Shown: positions 52,270 through 61,219, counted from the stretch's first letter. The stretch: 64,000 nt of DNA from Pontibacter russatus (GCF_009931655.1 NZ_CP047984.1:930001-994000); one strand, 5' to 3'. Program-made: numbers and translations. Notes: generated by a model from the letters alone, not told the origin.

Positions 52270-53289
52270 ATGAGCACTGCAGATAACAAACGTTTGGTGA
52301 TTGTCGGGATCTTCGTTTTCCTGGCCATTATTATCCTGATTGCCGGTATTTTCACGCTGGGCGGCAAGCAGAAGCGCTTTACCAGCACCATTTCCATAAG
52401 TGCCGTTTTCGACGATGTGGCTGGGCTGAAGCCCGGCAACAATGTCTGGTTCTCGGGCGTGAAAATCGGCACTGTCCGGAATATCGGTTTTTTCGGCAAA
52501 TCGCAGGTGGAGGTGACCATGTCGGTGGAGGAGAGCGCGCAGAAGTACATACGCGAGGATGCCGTGGCCCGCATCAGCTCCGAAAGCTTCATCGGCAACA
52601 AGAACATCGTAATAGAGGACGGCAGTCTGGAGGCATCGCCGGTAGAGGACGGTGACCGCATCCGGGGCATTAACCCGATAGACACCGACAAACTGATGGA
52701 GACGCTGCAGGTGAACAACAGCAACATCGCCGCCATCACCTCCGACATCAAGCAGATTACCTCAAGGCTTACAAAAGGCGAGGGCGTCATCGGCAAGCTC
52801 CTCACCGACTCCTCCATGGCGGGCGACCTGGAAGGGCTGATGGCCAACCTGCAGCAGACTTCTCAAAACGCCGTGCAGGCCTCCAGAGAGCTAAACCGCT
52901 TTACCGACAAGCTAGACTCGCCCGGCGGGCTGGCCAACCAGGTGCTGACTGACACGGTGGTATATAGCCAGCTTCGCTCCTCAATGGCGCAGCTGCAGGA
53001 GGCGACGGCCTCCGCGGCGGCCCTGACCGAAAACCTGCAGGAGACAAGCAGCAGGCTCAACAACGAGGGCAATGCCGTGGGGGTGCTGCTGAACGACGAG
53101 GAGTTTGCCCGCAACCTGAAGAGCACCATGCAAAACCTGGAAACCAGTTCCCAGAAGTTTGACCAGAACATGGAGGCGCTGCAGAGCAACATCCTGTTCA
53201 GGGGCTTTTTCAGGAAGCAAGCCAAAGAGGAGGAAGAACGGCTGGAGGAACTGCAGAAACAGCAATTACAGCAGCAGGGACAGCAATAA
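52270..53289 (+). CDS. mlaD: MlaD-type MCE domain protein
   Basis: 339 residues. One N-terminal helix (about 9-28), then an MCE domain (about 38-120; ISISAVFDDVAGLKPGNNVW, FSGVKIGTVRNIGFFG). A long helical region follows (about 130-310) with repeated heptad text (ITSDIKQITSRLTKGEGVIG, TASAAALTENLQETSSRLNN), and a Glu/Gln-rich tail. MCE proteins form hexameric tunnels in the periplasm that carry lipids; the long helices may extend toward the outer membrane. No MlaB, MlaC or MlaA gene follows, as is common in Bacteroidota. Confidence 0.92.
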   Translation: MSTADNKRLVIVGIFVFLAIIILIAGIFTLGGKQKRFTSTISISAVFDDVAGLKPGNNVWFSGVKIGTVRNIGFFGKSQVEVTMSVEESAQKYIREDAVARISSESFIGNKNIVIEDGSLEASPVEDGDRIRGINPIDTDKLMETLQVNNSNIAAITSDIKQITSRLTKGEGVIGKLLTDSSMAGDLEGLMANLQQTSQNAVQASRELNRFTDKLDSPGGLANQVLTDTVVYSQLRSSMAQLQEATASAAALTENLQETSSRLNNEGNAVGVLLNDEEFARNLKSTMQNLETSSQKFDQNMEALQSNILFRGFFRKQAKEEEERLEELQKQQLQQQGQQ

Positions 53290-53298
53290 CTTTGTGCC

Positions 53299-53453
53299 TA
53301 TGAAGCTGTTTAGAGTTTTCAAAAAAATCGATGCATGATGCCCTTGCTGCGTGTTTTCACCAGCAAGAACTTGTTAGTGAAAGTATAGTTGTCGGTGAAA
53401 ACACCAACAACGGCAGGTTTGGACACTAAAATCGGAAACGCTAAACAGCTTCT
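53299..53453. repeat. 155-bp MITE-like element with nested inverted repeats
   Basis: The ends are GAAGCTGTTTAGAGTTTTC and, inverted, GAAGCTGTTTAGCGTTTCC; inside, GTGTTTTCACC is answered by GGTGAAAACAC. Near the right end is TTTGGACACTAAAATCGG, like the motifs at 15320 and 32990. It is non-coding and inserted just after mlaD. Confidence 0.7.
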
Positions 53454-53464
53454 ATATATAAAAG

Positions 53465-53511
53465 AAAAGGGGTTAGAAGAAAGCGAAAAGGCGCTGCTTC
53501 TAACCCCTTTT
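53465..53511. terminator. Bidirectional terminator between mlaD and the HIT gene
   Basis: Perfect 15-bp stem, AAAAGGGGTTAGAAG with CTTCTAACCCCTTTT, around a 17-nt loop. With A/T at both outer ends it can stop transcription from either of the convergent operons. Confidence 0.85.
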
Positions 53512-53546
53512 ATATAGGTGGTTTGTTGCTTATATATAGCTGAAGG

Positions 53547-53945
53547 CTACCCGTTATAGGCGGCTTTTATTTTGGATGCCGTGTCTTCAAACTCCTCTTT
53601 GCTGAACTGCTTCTTATTGGCGAAGTTCATGTCCTGCATGCTGTTGAGCGGGATGAGGTGTACGTGGGTGTGCGGCACTTCGAGTCCCACCACGGCCAGG
53701 CCGATGCGCTTGCAGGGCACCGCCTTCTCCACGGCGGCGGCCACTTTCCTGGCGAACGCCATCAGGCCTATATATACTTCCTCGTCCAGGTCGAATATAT
53801 AATCTACCTGCTGCTTGGGGATGACCAGGGTGTGGCCCTTAGTGGTCGGGAACGCATCCAAGAAGGCGAGGAAACGGTCATCCTCCGCCACTTTGTAGGC
53901 CGGAATCTCCCCGTTCACGATTTTTGTGAAGAGTGTCGTTTCCAT
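53547..53945 (-). CDS. HIT-family nucleotide hydrolase/transferase
   Basis: 132 residues. N-terminal FTKIVNGEIPAYKVAEDDRF and LAFLDAFPTTKGHTLVIPK, and the catalytic histidine triad HTHVHLIP (about 96-103). It is a Hint-type protein that cleaves nucleoside phosphoramidates or dinucleotides. It follows greA after 3 nt on the same strand, an arrangement that implies co-transcription. Confidence 0.93.
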   Translation of the reverse strand: METTLFTKIVNGEIPAYKVAEDDRFLAFLDAFPTTKGHTLVIPKQQVDYIFDLDEEVYIGLMAFARKVAAAVEKAVPCKRIGLAVVGLEVPHTHVHLIPLNSMQDMNFANKKQFSKEEFEDTASKIKAAYNG

Positions 53946-53948
53946 GGT

Positions 53949-54422
53949 TTATCGGCTTATCTCCAGAATCTCGAACTGCAGTTTGCCGGCGGGCACCGTA
54001 ATGTCGGCCACATCGCCCACCGACTTGCCCAGCAGCCCCTTCCCTATCGGCGATTTCACCGATATCTTGCCTGCCGCCAGGTTTGCCTCTTCTTCGGCCA
54101 CCAGCGTGTAGTCCACCACCATGTTGTTCTTCAGGTTTTTGAGTTTCACCTTCGACAGGATCAGGGCTTTGCTGGCGTCCAGCCCCGACTCATCTATGAG
54201 GCGGGCGTTGCCTACAATCTCCTCCATCTTGGCAATCTTCAGCTCCAGGTGGCCTTGGGCATCCTTGGCCGCATCGTATTCCGCGTTCTCGCTCAGGTCG
54301 CCTTTGTCGCGGGCCTCTGCCAGCTGGCGCGCCACCTCGGCCCGGCCCTTCGTCTTGAGCTCAGCCAGTTCTTCCTTTAGCTTTTGTAAACCCTCCGCTG
54401 TGTAATAAGAAATCTTGCTCAT
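53949..54422 (-). CDS. greA: Transcription elongation factor GreA
   Basis: 157 residues. The N-terminal coiled coil (about 1-75; YYTAEGLQKLKEELAELKTK, LAEARDKGDLSENAEYDAAK) has the two catalytic acidic residues at its tip (D and E of GDLSENAEYD). The C-terminal FKBP-like domain has SPIGKGLLGKSVGDVADI and VPAGKLQFEILEI. GreA rescues backtracked RNA polymerase. A perfect 20-bp inverted repeat stands 29 bp upstream of the ATG and may belong to its leader. Confidence 0.95.
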   Translation of the reverse strand: MSKISYYTAEGLQKLKEELAELKTKGRAEVARQLAEARDKGDLSENAEYDAAKDAQGHLELKIAKMEEIVGNARLIDESGLDASKALILSKVKLKNLKNNMVVDYTLVAEEEANLAAGKISVKSPIGKGLLGKSVGDVADITVPAGKLQFEILEISR

Positions 54423-54450
54423 ATTCAGTTCTCTCGTTTAAGACACAAAA

Positions 54451-54491
54451 GCAAAGAGAACGGTTATGCAGTGCATAACCGTTCTCTTTGC
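54451..54491 (-). terminator. Perfect 20-bp hairpin upstream of greA
   Basis: GCAAAGAGAACGGTTATGCA (54451-54470), one base, then the exact complement (54472-54491). On the minus strand a TTTTGTGTCTT follows. It may end read-through from upstream or act as an attenuator in the greA leader. Confidence 0.75.
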
Positions 54492-54934
54492 CAAGTATGT
54501 ATGATTTATATATTAATTCCGGTGCGGCGCCAGGCACATAAATTACATGCTGTCGCCAACGTATGGCATACGTTCTAAATTAATTATACTACAAAGCCAT
54601 TGCCTTGTTGTTTAGCAAATATACAAAATTTGCCACACAAGTAGCAAGACTGTGGCTGATTGTTGGTTGCTGGTTGTTTGTTGTTGATTGTTATATGGCT
54701 AAATGGCTGAGATGCCTGTCCGATTCATATACAGATTCATATATAACAGTACCCTTCCATATCGCAAGTTACCGCTGCGCTCAAACTTGCGGCATAAAAA
54801 GGCAGTTTTTGATTGCTAATTGCTGTTTGTCAGGCTTGATTGTTTTATGGTTGAATGGATGTACGAATCATATATGGCTATGCCTCAAACCAACCATCTA
54901 ACCGTTTAACAATTTAACAACCAGCAACCAACGA
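54492..54934. repeat. Low-complexity intergenic spacer, TTGTTGGTTG / CAACCAGCAACC type
   Basis: Left part: GATTGTTGGTTGCTGGTTGT and ATATGGCTAAATGGCTGAG. Right part: AACCAACCATCTAACCG, TTTAACAATTTAACAACC and AGCAACCAACGATCA. The two ends are roughly complementary and repeat the wording of the spacers at 43.4 and 45.3 kb. No gene is recognised; a 98-codon plus-strand frame here is spurious. Confidence 0.6.
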
Positions 54935-55876
54935 TCAAAGCAACTGCCTAATCTTCCCGACCAGCACCTCGTTTATCTTCACGTAAGACTCATGCGTCCA
55001 GCCGGCGATGTGCGGCGTGAGGATGACATTGTCGGCGGCTGTGAGGTAGCCGAAGTTCTCCTGCTGGGCGGTGGTGAAGGTCTGCAGTTTCTCGTTTTCG
55101 AGCACATCCAGCGCAGCACCCTTTATTTTGCCCGACTTCAGGTGCCGCACCAGCGCCGCCTGGTCCACCACATCGCCGCGCGAGGTATTCAGAAACCATA
55201 TGGGCTTCCGGAAGGCCTCAAAAAATGCATCGTTCGCCAGCCCCAGGTTCTCGGGGATATAGGGGATGTGGAGGCTTACCACCTCGGCTTGCGCCTGCAG
55301 TTCCTCCAGCGACACACGCTCGGCGGGTGGCTGTACCTTTTCCGGCGCAAAGCAGTCGTAAGCGAGTATACGGCAGTTAAAGCCGCCCAGCACCCTGGCG
55401 AAGTTCTGGCCCATATTGCCATACCCGATGATGCCGATCATTTTGCCGCTTATCTCCTCCCCCCGGTTGGGCTCCCGCACCCACAGCTTGTCCCGTACCT
55501 GCCTGTCGCCGCGGACAATATGACGCACCAGCGCCAGCAGCAGCCCGAGGGTAAACTCCCCCACCGCCTGCCGGTTGCCTTCGTTCGCGCCGAGCAGCGC
55601 AATGCTCCGGTCCTGCAGTGCCTGCACGTCAATGTTGTCCAAGCCCGCGCCTGCCCGCGCCACAAACTTCAGCCGCTCGGCCAGTTCCAGGGTAGAAGCC
55701 GTCACGCGCACCTTGCTCCGGAGAATCAACCCATCGAACCCGGCCAGCGCCTGCCGCACCTCAGCCGGTGGTATGTCGGGCCGGTAATCGGCCTCGGCTC
55801 CGATTTCATCCAGCATCGGGAAAAGGCTTGGGTGCATCTCGTCGATGATGAGAATGCGAATCGTTGATGTCGGCAT
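54935..55876 (-). CDS. D-2-hydroxyacid dehydrogenase (phosphoglycerate-dehydrogenase-like)
   Basis: 313 residues. Substrate domain at both ends and an NAD-binding core: KMIGIIGYGNMGQNFARVLG (GxGxxG), VSLHIPYIPENLGLAND, FLNTSRGDVVDQAALVRHLK (catalytic Arg), ALDVLENEKLQ (Glu), and TPHIAGWTHES (catalytic His). No C-terminal ACT domain, so it is a short SerA-like form. Substrate could be 3-phosphoglycerate or another 2-hydroxyacid. It is the last gene of a minus-strand run after rsmA, mgtE and a broken membrane-protein gene. Confidence 0.9.
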   Translation of the reverse strand: MPTSTIRILIIDEMHPSLFPMLDEIGAEADYRPDIPPAEVRQALAGFDGLILRSKVRVTASTLELAERLKFVARAGAGLDNIDVQALQDRSIALLGANEGNRQAVGEFTLGLLLALVRHIVRGDRQVRDKLWVREPNRGEEISGKMIGIIGYGNMGQNFARVLGGFNCRILAYDCFAPEKVQPPAERVSLEELQAQAEVVSLHIPYIPENLGLANDAFFEAFRKPIWFLNTSRGDVVDQAALVRHLKSGKIKGAALDVLENEKLQTFTTAQQENFGYLTAADNVILTPHIAGWTHESYVKINEVLVGKIRQLL

Positions 55877-55887
55877 TACTGGTGCTT

Positions 55888-56418
55888 TTAAAATATGTTT
55901 GAGGGCTTACCTTTATAATAGGTTTCTACTTTTATGCCTCTTACTATCAGTGCATCGAGTGTCATTCGAAGATTGTCCTGATGTTGTTTTGATTCAATGT
56001 GAAATGCGAATTTATAGTGTTTATTTTGGTACTTGAAATCTATGTAGTTGTTTATACCTCTTTTAATAGAAGAAGCATAAGCTGATATATATTCCTCTCC
56101 ATCGTAATCTCCTACATCTATTCTTAATTTATCAATTTCTCTTTAAGGATAAAATTTACCTTCAATCAGAACACCCTCTTTTTGGAAAGTCAGATACCTG
56201 CCCAGATAGCCATGTAGCTTTTGTTTGCCGCTGTCAAGATAAAACCTTTGAAAGTATGTCATTGCTGCGGAAATCATCATAAATGGAACAGCATACCATT
56301 TGTCAGGTGCTATGACATATAAAATCAGGCCGACAAGTAGTGCAATTATAGAATAACCTGTTAGATCAGGTTTTTCCTCTCGATTAACATATACACACGT
56401 CTGAAACAGAACTGACAT
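55888..56418 (-). pseudogene. Small membrane protein gene with an in-frame TAA
   Basis: From the ATG at 56418 (MSVLFQTCVYVNREEKPDLT) the frame gives two membrane helices (about 22-40 and 43-58), then YFQRFYLDSGKQKLHGYLGR and ends at a TAA (56145-56143) after GKFYP. The same frame then continues without interruption for 84 more codons (REIDKLRIDVGDYDGEEYIS, YASSIKRGINNYIDFKYQNK, FAFHIESKQHQDNLRMTLDA) to a stop at 55888. One nonsense codon therefore splits a 176-codon gene. It is more AT-rich than its neighbours, yet sits 6 and 11 nt from mgtE and the dehydrogenase gene in an operon-like row. The family is unknown to me. Confidence 0.7.
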
Positions 56419-56424
56419 ATATGC

Positions 56425-57780
56425 CTACAAATTATACAGCATATGCGCGATGCCAAAATAAATTGCCAGCCCCAGCAGGTCGTTGGCGGTGGTGATGAAG
56501 GGGCCTGCCGCCACAGCCGGGTTGATGCCGAACCAATCCAGGATCATGGGTGTGATGGTGCCCATCAGCGAGGCGAGTATCACCACGGAGAACAGCGCCA
56601 CCGACACCACGATGGACAATTTCAGCTCGTGCCGGAAAAGGTATGAAAAGCCGAAAACCAGGATGGAGATGATCAGGGCGTTGAGCATGGCCACCAGCAC
56701 CAGCTTCAGGATACGCTGGGCGAAATTCTCAAACACCACCGCGTTGGAAGAAAGCGTCTGGATGATGATGGACGAGGACTGGATGCCCACGTTGCCGCCA
56801 GTTGCCGTGATGAGCGGCACAAACAGCGCCACCGCCGGCAACACCGCGATATCGGCCTCAAACAAGCCCATAAACTGCGCCGCCAGCAAACCGCCTACCA
56901 TGCCGATAATGAGCCAGGGCAATCGGGAGCGCGAAATTCGGAACACGCTGTCATCCTCCTCCACGTTCTCGGTGATACCCGTCATGAGCTGGCGGCTGAG
57001 TTCGGCCTGCTCCTGCATCACATCCACCACGTCGTCGATGGTGATACGCCCCAGCAGCCTGCCCTGTATATTCACCACCGGAATAGCCTCCAGATCGTAG
57101 CGCTGCATCACGCTCACCACCTCGTTCTCATCCCGGAACGACTCGATGGAGATCACGTCCGGGTTATATATCTCCTTCACGGGCGTGTCGTCCTTTGCCA
57201 GCAGCAGCCGCTTCACGCTCACGCGCCCCACCAGTATATCCTTGTTGTCAGTCACGTAGACGGTATAGATGCGCTCCACATCCTCGGCCTGACGGCGAAT
57301 CTCCTCGATGCAATGGCGCACGCGCCAGTTCAGGTTTACCTTGATGAGCTCTTTCCCCATCAGACCGCCCGCGCAGTCTTCTTCGTAGTGCAACAGGTCG
57401 AGGATGTGCGCAGCCTTCTCCTCGTTGTCGAGCAGGGCAATCACCTCCTCGCGCGTCTGCACCGACAGCTCGTTCAGGATGTCCACGGCGTCGTCAGAGT
57501 CCATCAGGTTCACGTAGCGGGCAATCTCGGCGCTGGTGAAGTAGCCCAGGAAATCGGTGCGGATGTCGTAGTCGAGGTCGCTGAGAATCTGGGCGCCGGT
57601 GTCCGGCGGCAGCAGGTCCATCACGTACTTCGACTCGTTCGTGTCCAGTTCGTAGAGCACCGTCGTCACATCGGCGGGATGCATGTCGGCCATCGTGCTC
57701 AGGATGAAATCGCTGTCCTTCCGCCCGATGGCTTCCTCTACCTGCTCAATGTACTCGCGCGTTATCTCTACCTGCTGCAT
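56425..57780 (-). CDS. mgtE: Magnesium transporter MgtE
   Basis: 451 residues. Cytosolic N-domain of superhelical repeats (about 1-130; ADMHPADVTTVLYELDTNES, LLDNEEKAAHILDLLHYEED), two CBS domains (about 135-260; YVTDNKDILVGRVSVKRLLL and VPVVNIQGRLLGRITIDD-like text), a plug helix, and five C-terminal membrane helices with ATGGNVGIQSSSIIIQTL, the conserved pore region. It is a Mg2+-gated Mg2+ channel in the inner membrane. It follows rsmA by 7 nt. Confidence 0.94.
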   Translation of the reverse strand: MQQVEITREYIEQVEEAIGRKDSDFILSTMADMHPADVTTVLYELDTNESKYVMDLLPPDTGAQILSDLDYDIRTDFLGYFTSAEIARYVNLMDSDDAVDILNELSVQTREEVIALLDNEEKAAHILDLLHYEEDCAGGLMGKELIKVNLNWRVRHCIEEIRRQAEDVERIYTVYVTDNKDILVGRVSVKRLLLAKDDTPVKEIYNPDVISIESFRDENEVVSVMQRYDLEAIPVVNIQGRLLGRITIDDVVDVMQEQAELSRQLMTGITENVEEDDSVFRISRSRLPWLIIGMVGGLLAAQFMGLFEADIAVLPAVALFVPLITATGGNVGIQSSSIIIQTLSSNAVVFENFAQRILKLVLVAMLNALIISILVFGFSYLFRHELKLSIVVSVALFSVVILASLMGTITPMILDWFGINPAVAAGPFITTANDLLGLAIYFGIAHMLYNL

Positions 57781-57787
57781 ATAAACC

Positions 57788-58567
57788 TTATATATTCTGC
57801 TTCACTACGTTTGTCAAAGCCACAAAATCCTGCACCGACAGTTGCTCGGCCCGCTTGTCGAAAACGGGCTGCGCCGTTACCTCGGGCGGCAGGTTATAAC
57901 TCCGGAGGCAGTTACGGAGCGTTTTGCGCCGGGTTCCGAAACTCAGCTTCACCACCTGCTTAAACAGTGTTTCGTCACAATCTAGTTGCCCCACCCCGTT
58001 GCGCGCCAGCCGGATGACGGCCGACTTCACCTTGGGCGGCGGATGGAACACGTGCTCGTCCACCGTGAACTTGTACTCTATTATATAATAGGCCTGCAGC
58101 AGCACGCTCAGGATGCCATATGCCTTCGAGCCCGGCAGGGAGGCCAGCCGCTCGGCCACCTCCTTCTGAATCATGCACACCACCTCCGGCACCACATCGC
58201 GGTGCTCCAGCACTTTAAAGAAAATCTGGCTCGATATGTTATATGGGAAGTTGCCGATGATGGCGAATTTGCCGGGGAACAGCGTGCCAAGGTCCGTTTT
58301 CAGGAAATCGGCGGAGATGATACGGTCGCCGAGCTGCGGGAAGTGCTGCTGCAGGTAGGCGATGGACTCGCGGTCGATGTCCAGCACGGTGGTGCGGTAC
58401 TCCTTGTGCTGCAGCAGGTACTGCGTGAGCACGCCCATGCCTGGGCCAATCTCCAGCACGTCGGCTACCCCCCCGGGCAGCGTCAGTTGCTCCACAATCT
58501 TGCTGGCAATGTTCTGATCCACCAGAAAATGCTGGCCCAGGTTCTTCTTTGGTTTTACGTTGCTCAC
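57788..58567 (-). CDS. rsmA: 16S rRNA dimethyladenosine transferase RsmA (KsgA)
   Basis: 259 residues. SAM-binding motif VLEIGPGMGVLTQYLL (about 38-54), LDIDRESIAYL, the catalytic IIGNFPYNISSQIFFKVLEH (NxPY motif), and FHPPPKVKSAVIRLAR (the Hx2P-P-KV motif). It dimethylates two adjacent adenines near the 3-prime end of 16S rRNA. It is the first gene of the minus-strand run that continues with mgtE and diverges from the aminopeptidase gene. Confidence 0.95.
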   Translation of the reverse strand: MSNVKPKKNLGQHFLVDQNIASKIVEQLTLPGGVADVLEIGPGMGVLTQYLLQHKEYRTTVLDIDRESIAYLQQHFPQLGDRIISADFLKTDLGTLFPGKFAIIGNFPYNISSQIFFKVLEHRDVVPEVVCMIQKEVAERLASLPGSKAYGILSVLLQAYYIIEYKFTVDEHVFHPPPKVKSAVIRLARNGVGQLDCDETLFKQVVKLSFGTRRKTLRNCLRSYNLPPEVTAQPVFDKRAEQLSVQDFVALTNVVKQNI

Positions 58568-58722
58568 GTGGTGCTTTTTATGGTTTTGTGCCTTCCAGGT
58601 ATACTTTTCGGCGCAAACCCGTTAAACGTTAAGGCGCAGGAACTGCAAAGCTGCGACAGCCGGCGGATTTTCGCATTCCGTTATATACTTACTATATTGC
58701 ACACCAAAGATACAAACAAGAG

Positions 58723-60156
58723 ATGCCAACACAACTCAAATACGACACAAGCTTAGGTAATAATAAGGACCTGGCTTTGATCGTCGCGCCCGACCAGGTG
58801 AACCAACTGACAGAACTGCAACCGGAGGAGCAGCAATACGTGCAGCAACAGGTGCAGCAGGAAGCCAAACTCATCTCCCTCAACCGCTACTCACATCGCC
58901 TATATATACTATTGTCCCCGGATGCCAAAACGGAAGCCCTGAAGAACGAGGCGCTGCGGCAGGCCGGGCATTCCCTGCTGAAGCAGCTGAAGACGGACAA
59001 AGTGGAAAGCATCACATTGCTCGATAAAACAGGCACGGACGCCAGTTTATATATAGCCGAGGGCCTCTGCCTGAGCAACTACCAGTTTCAGAAGCACAAG
59101 ACAAAAGATGCCAAGCCGAGCCCGCTGCAAACCATCACCATCGCAGATGAAAACCTAAGTGGGCAGGAAGTGCAGGAGCTGGCGAATGTGCTGGAGGCCG
59201 TATATACAGTGCGCGACCTGGTGAACGAGCCGCACAGCCACCAGACGGCCACGCAACTGAGCGAGCAATTTGAGGAACTGGGCCGCCAGGCGGGATTCAA
59301 GACGGAAGTGCTGGACTTGATCAGGATACAGTCGCTGAAGATGGGCGGGCTGGCAGCCGTAAACCAGGGCAGCGAAGAACCGGCCACGTTCAGCATTATG
59401 GAATGGAAGCCTGAGAACGCTAAGAATACGAAACCCTATATACTGGTGGGCAAAGGCGTGGTATATGACACCGGCGGCCTCAGCCTGAAACCCACGCCAC
59501 AGTCCATGGACTATATGAAATCGGATATGGCAGGCTCGGCCATCGTGGCGGGCGTGCTGTATGCGGCCGCCAAAAACAAGCTGCCGCTCCATGTCATCGG
59601 ACTGGTGCCCGCCACCGACAACCGCCCCGGCCCCGGCGCCGTGGCCCCCGGCGACATCATCACCATGCACAACGGCCTGACGGTGGAGGTGCTGAACACC
59701 GACGCGGAAGGGCGCCTGATACTGGCCGATGCCTTGAGCTTCGCCAAAAAATATGATCCGGAGCTGGTGCTTGACTTCGCCACCCTCACTGGTTCGGCCA
59801 TGCGCGCTGTGGGCAAAGAGGGTTTGGTGGTGATGGGCACAGCCGGTGAGGAAGTGATGGCCACCCTGAAGCAAGCCGGTGATAACGTGCATGAGCGCAC
59901 CGTGGAGTTTCCGTTGTGGGATGAATATAAAAAGCAGCTGGAGTCAGATATTGCTGACCTGAAGAACATCGGCGGCACGGATGCGGGCCATATCACGGCG
60001 GGCAAGTTTCTGGAGGCCTTCACCAGCTACCCGTGGGTACACTTCGATATAGCGGGCACCGCCTACCTGCACAGCGAAGACAGCTACCGGGGCAAACTGG
60101 CCACAGGTTCCGGCGTCCGGCTTATATATAACTACCTCAGCACACTGGCCCGATAA
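58723..60156 (+). CDS. Leucyl aminopeptidase family (M17) peptidase
   Basis: 477 residues. N-terminal alpha/beta domain (about 1-160), then the M17 catalytic domain: LVGKGVVYDTGGLSLKPTPQ (metal Lys and Asp), YMKSDMAGSAIVAGVLYAAA (Asp), ATDNRPGPGAVAPGDIITMH, and the signature NTDAEGRLILADAL (Asp, Glu and catalytic Arg). It is a di-zinc exopeptidase releasing N-terminal residues in the cytosol. The downstream pdxA gene starts 4 nt after its stop. Confidence 0.93.
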   Translation: MPTQLKYDTSLGNNKDLALIVAPDQVNQLTELQPEEQQYVQQQVQQEAKLISLNRYSHRLYILLSPDAKTEALKNEALRQAGHSLLKQLKTDKVESITLLDKTGTDASLYIAEGLCLSNYQFQKHKTKDAKPSPLQTITIADENLSGQEVQELANVLEAVYTVRDLVNEPHSHQTATQLSEQFEELGRQAGFKTEVLDLIRIQSLKMGGLAAVNQGSEEPATFSIMEWKPENAKNTKPYILVGKGVVYDTGGLSLKPTPQSMDYMKSDMAGSAIVAGVLYAAAKNKLPLHVIGLVPATDNRPGPGAVAPGDIITMHNGLTVEVLNTDAEGRLILADALSFAKKYDPELVLDFATLTGSAMRAVGKEGLVVMGTAGEEVMATLKQAGDNVHERTVEFPLWDEYKKQLESDIADLKNIGGTDAGHITAGKFLEAFTSYPWVHFDIAGTAYLHSEDSYRGKLATGSGVRLIYNYLSTLAR

Positions 60157-60160
60157 CCAC

Positions 60161-61183
60161 ATGGACAACAAGAGCAAACCCAAAATAGGCATCAGCATCG
60201 GCGACACCAACGGCATCGGGCCGGAGGTGGTGGTCAAAACCCTCGCTGACCAGCGCATCCTCAATTTCTGCACCCCCGTTATATATGCCTCAGCCAGTCT
60301 GCTGAAGCACGTTCGGAAAGCCCTGAAGGCGGAGCATTTCCAGTTCCAGGAGGTGGAGTCGGCACAGGGGCTGGCACCGCGCAAAGTCAACCTGGTGCCC
60401 TGCTGGGAGAATGAGCTGGAAATCACCCCCGGCCACCCCACCCCGGAGTCGGGCAAAGCCTCACTGGACTCGTTGCTGGCGGCCTGCCGCGACCTGAAAG
60501 CCGGGCTGCTGGACGGCCTCGTGACCGCCCCCATCAACAAAGACAACATACAGGCCGATGATTTCCGATTCCCGGGCCACACCGAGTTCCTGACATCCTA
60601 TTTCGACGCGCCGGAGAGCCTGATGCTGCTGGTGAGCGGCGGGCTGCGCGTGGCCACCGTGACGGGGCATATGCCTGTAAAGGAGGTGTCCGCCAAAATT
60701 ACGGAGGAACTCCTGATCCGGAAGATGACCATCCTGCTGGACTCGCTGCGCAGGGACTTTGGTATCCTAAAGCCGCGCATTGCCGTGATGGGCCTGAACC
60801 CGCACGCCGGAGAGCAGGGGCTGCTGGGGCGCGAGGAGGTGGAGATCATCCGTCCGGCCGTGGTGCATATGAAAGAGCGCGGGCACCTGGTGTTCGGCCC
60901 CTACCCGGCCGACGGCTTCTTCGGAATGCGCCAGTTCCAGCAGGTGGACGCGGTGCTGGCCATGTACCACGACCAGGGGCTGATTCCGTTTAAGACGCTG
61001 GCTTTCGAGAGCGGCGTGAATTATACCGCCGGGCTGCCCATCGTGCGCACCTCCCCCGACCACGGCACCGCCTACGACATCGCGTCCAAATACATCGCCA
61101 GCGAAACCTCTTTCCGGGAAGCGCTGTTTGTTGCCTGTGACGTGGTTAGGAAGCGATTTGAGGCCGAAATGCCTGCTGTTTAA
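60161..61183 (+). CDS. pdxA: 4-hydroxythreonine-4-phosphate dehydrogenase
   Basis: 340 residues. PdxA motifs: IGISIGDTNGIGPEVVVKTL (about 6-25; the family usually has GDPAGIGPE, here GDTNGIGPE), DGLVTAPINKDNIQ, FPGHTEFLTSYF (metal His), GLNPHAGEQGLLGREE (His) and AMYHDQGLIPFKTLAFESGV (His). It oxidises 4-phosphohydroxy-threonine in the DXP-dependent route to pyridoxal phosphate. It is coupled to the aminopeptidase gene by a 4-nt gap. Confidence 0.93.
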   Translation: MDNKSKPKIGISIGDTNGIGPEVVVKTLADQRILNFCTPVIYASASLLKHVRKALKAEHFQFQEVESAQGLAPRKVNLVPCWENELEITPGHPTPESGKASLDSLLAACRDLKAGLLDGLVTAPINKDNIQADDFRFPGHTEFLTSYFDAPESLMLLVSGGLRVATVTGHMPVKEVSAKITEELLIRKMTILLDSLRRDFGILKPRIAVMGLNPHAGEQGLLGREEVEIIRPAVVHMKERGHLVFGPYPADGFFGMRQFQQVDAVLAMYHDQGLIPFKTLAFESGVNYTAGLPIVRTSPDHGTAYDIASKYIASETSFREALFVACDVVRKRFEAEMPAV

Positions 61184-61219
61184 ATAAGACAGATAGTTTT
61201 ATTTATCGGAATTATGTTC

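Noticed and set aside
54992-55867. 291-codon plus-strand open frame
   Set aside because: Antisense to the D-2-hydroxyacid dehydrogenase.
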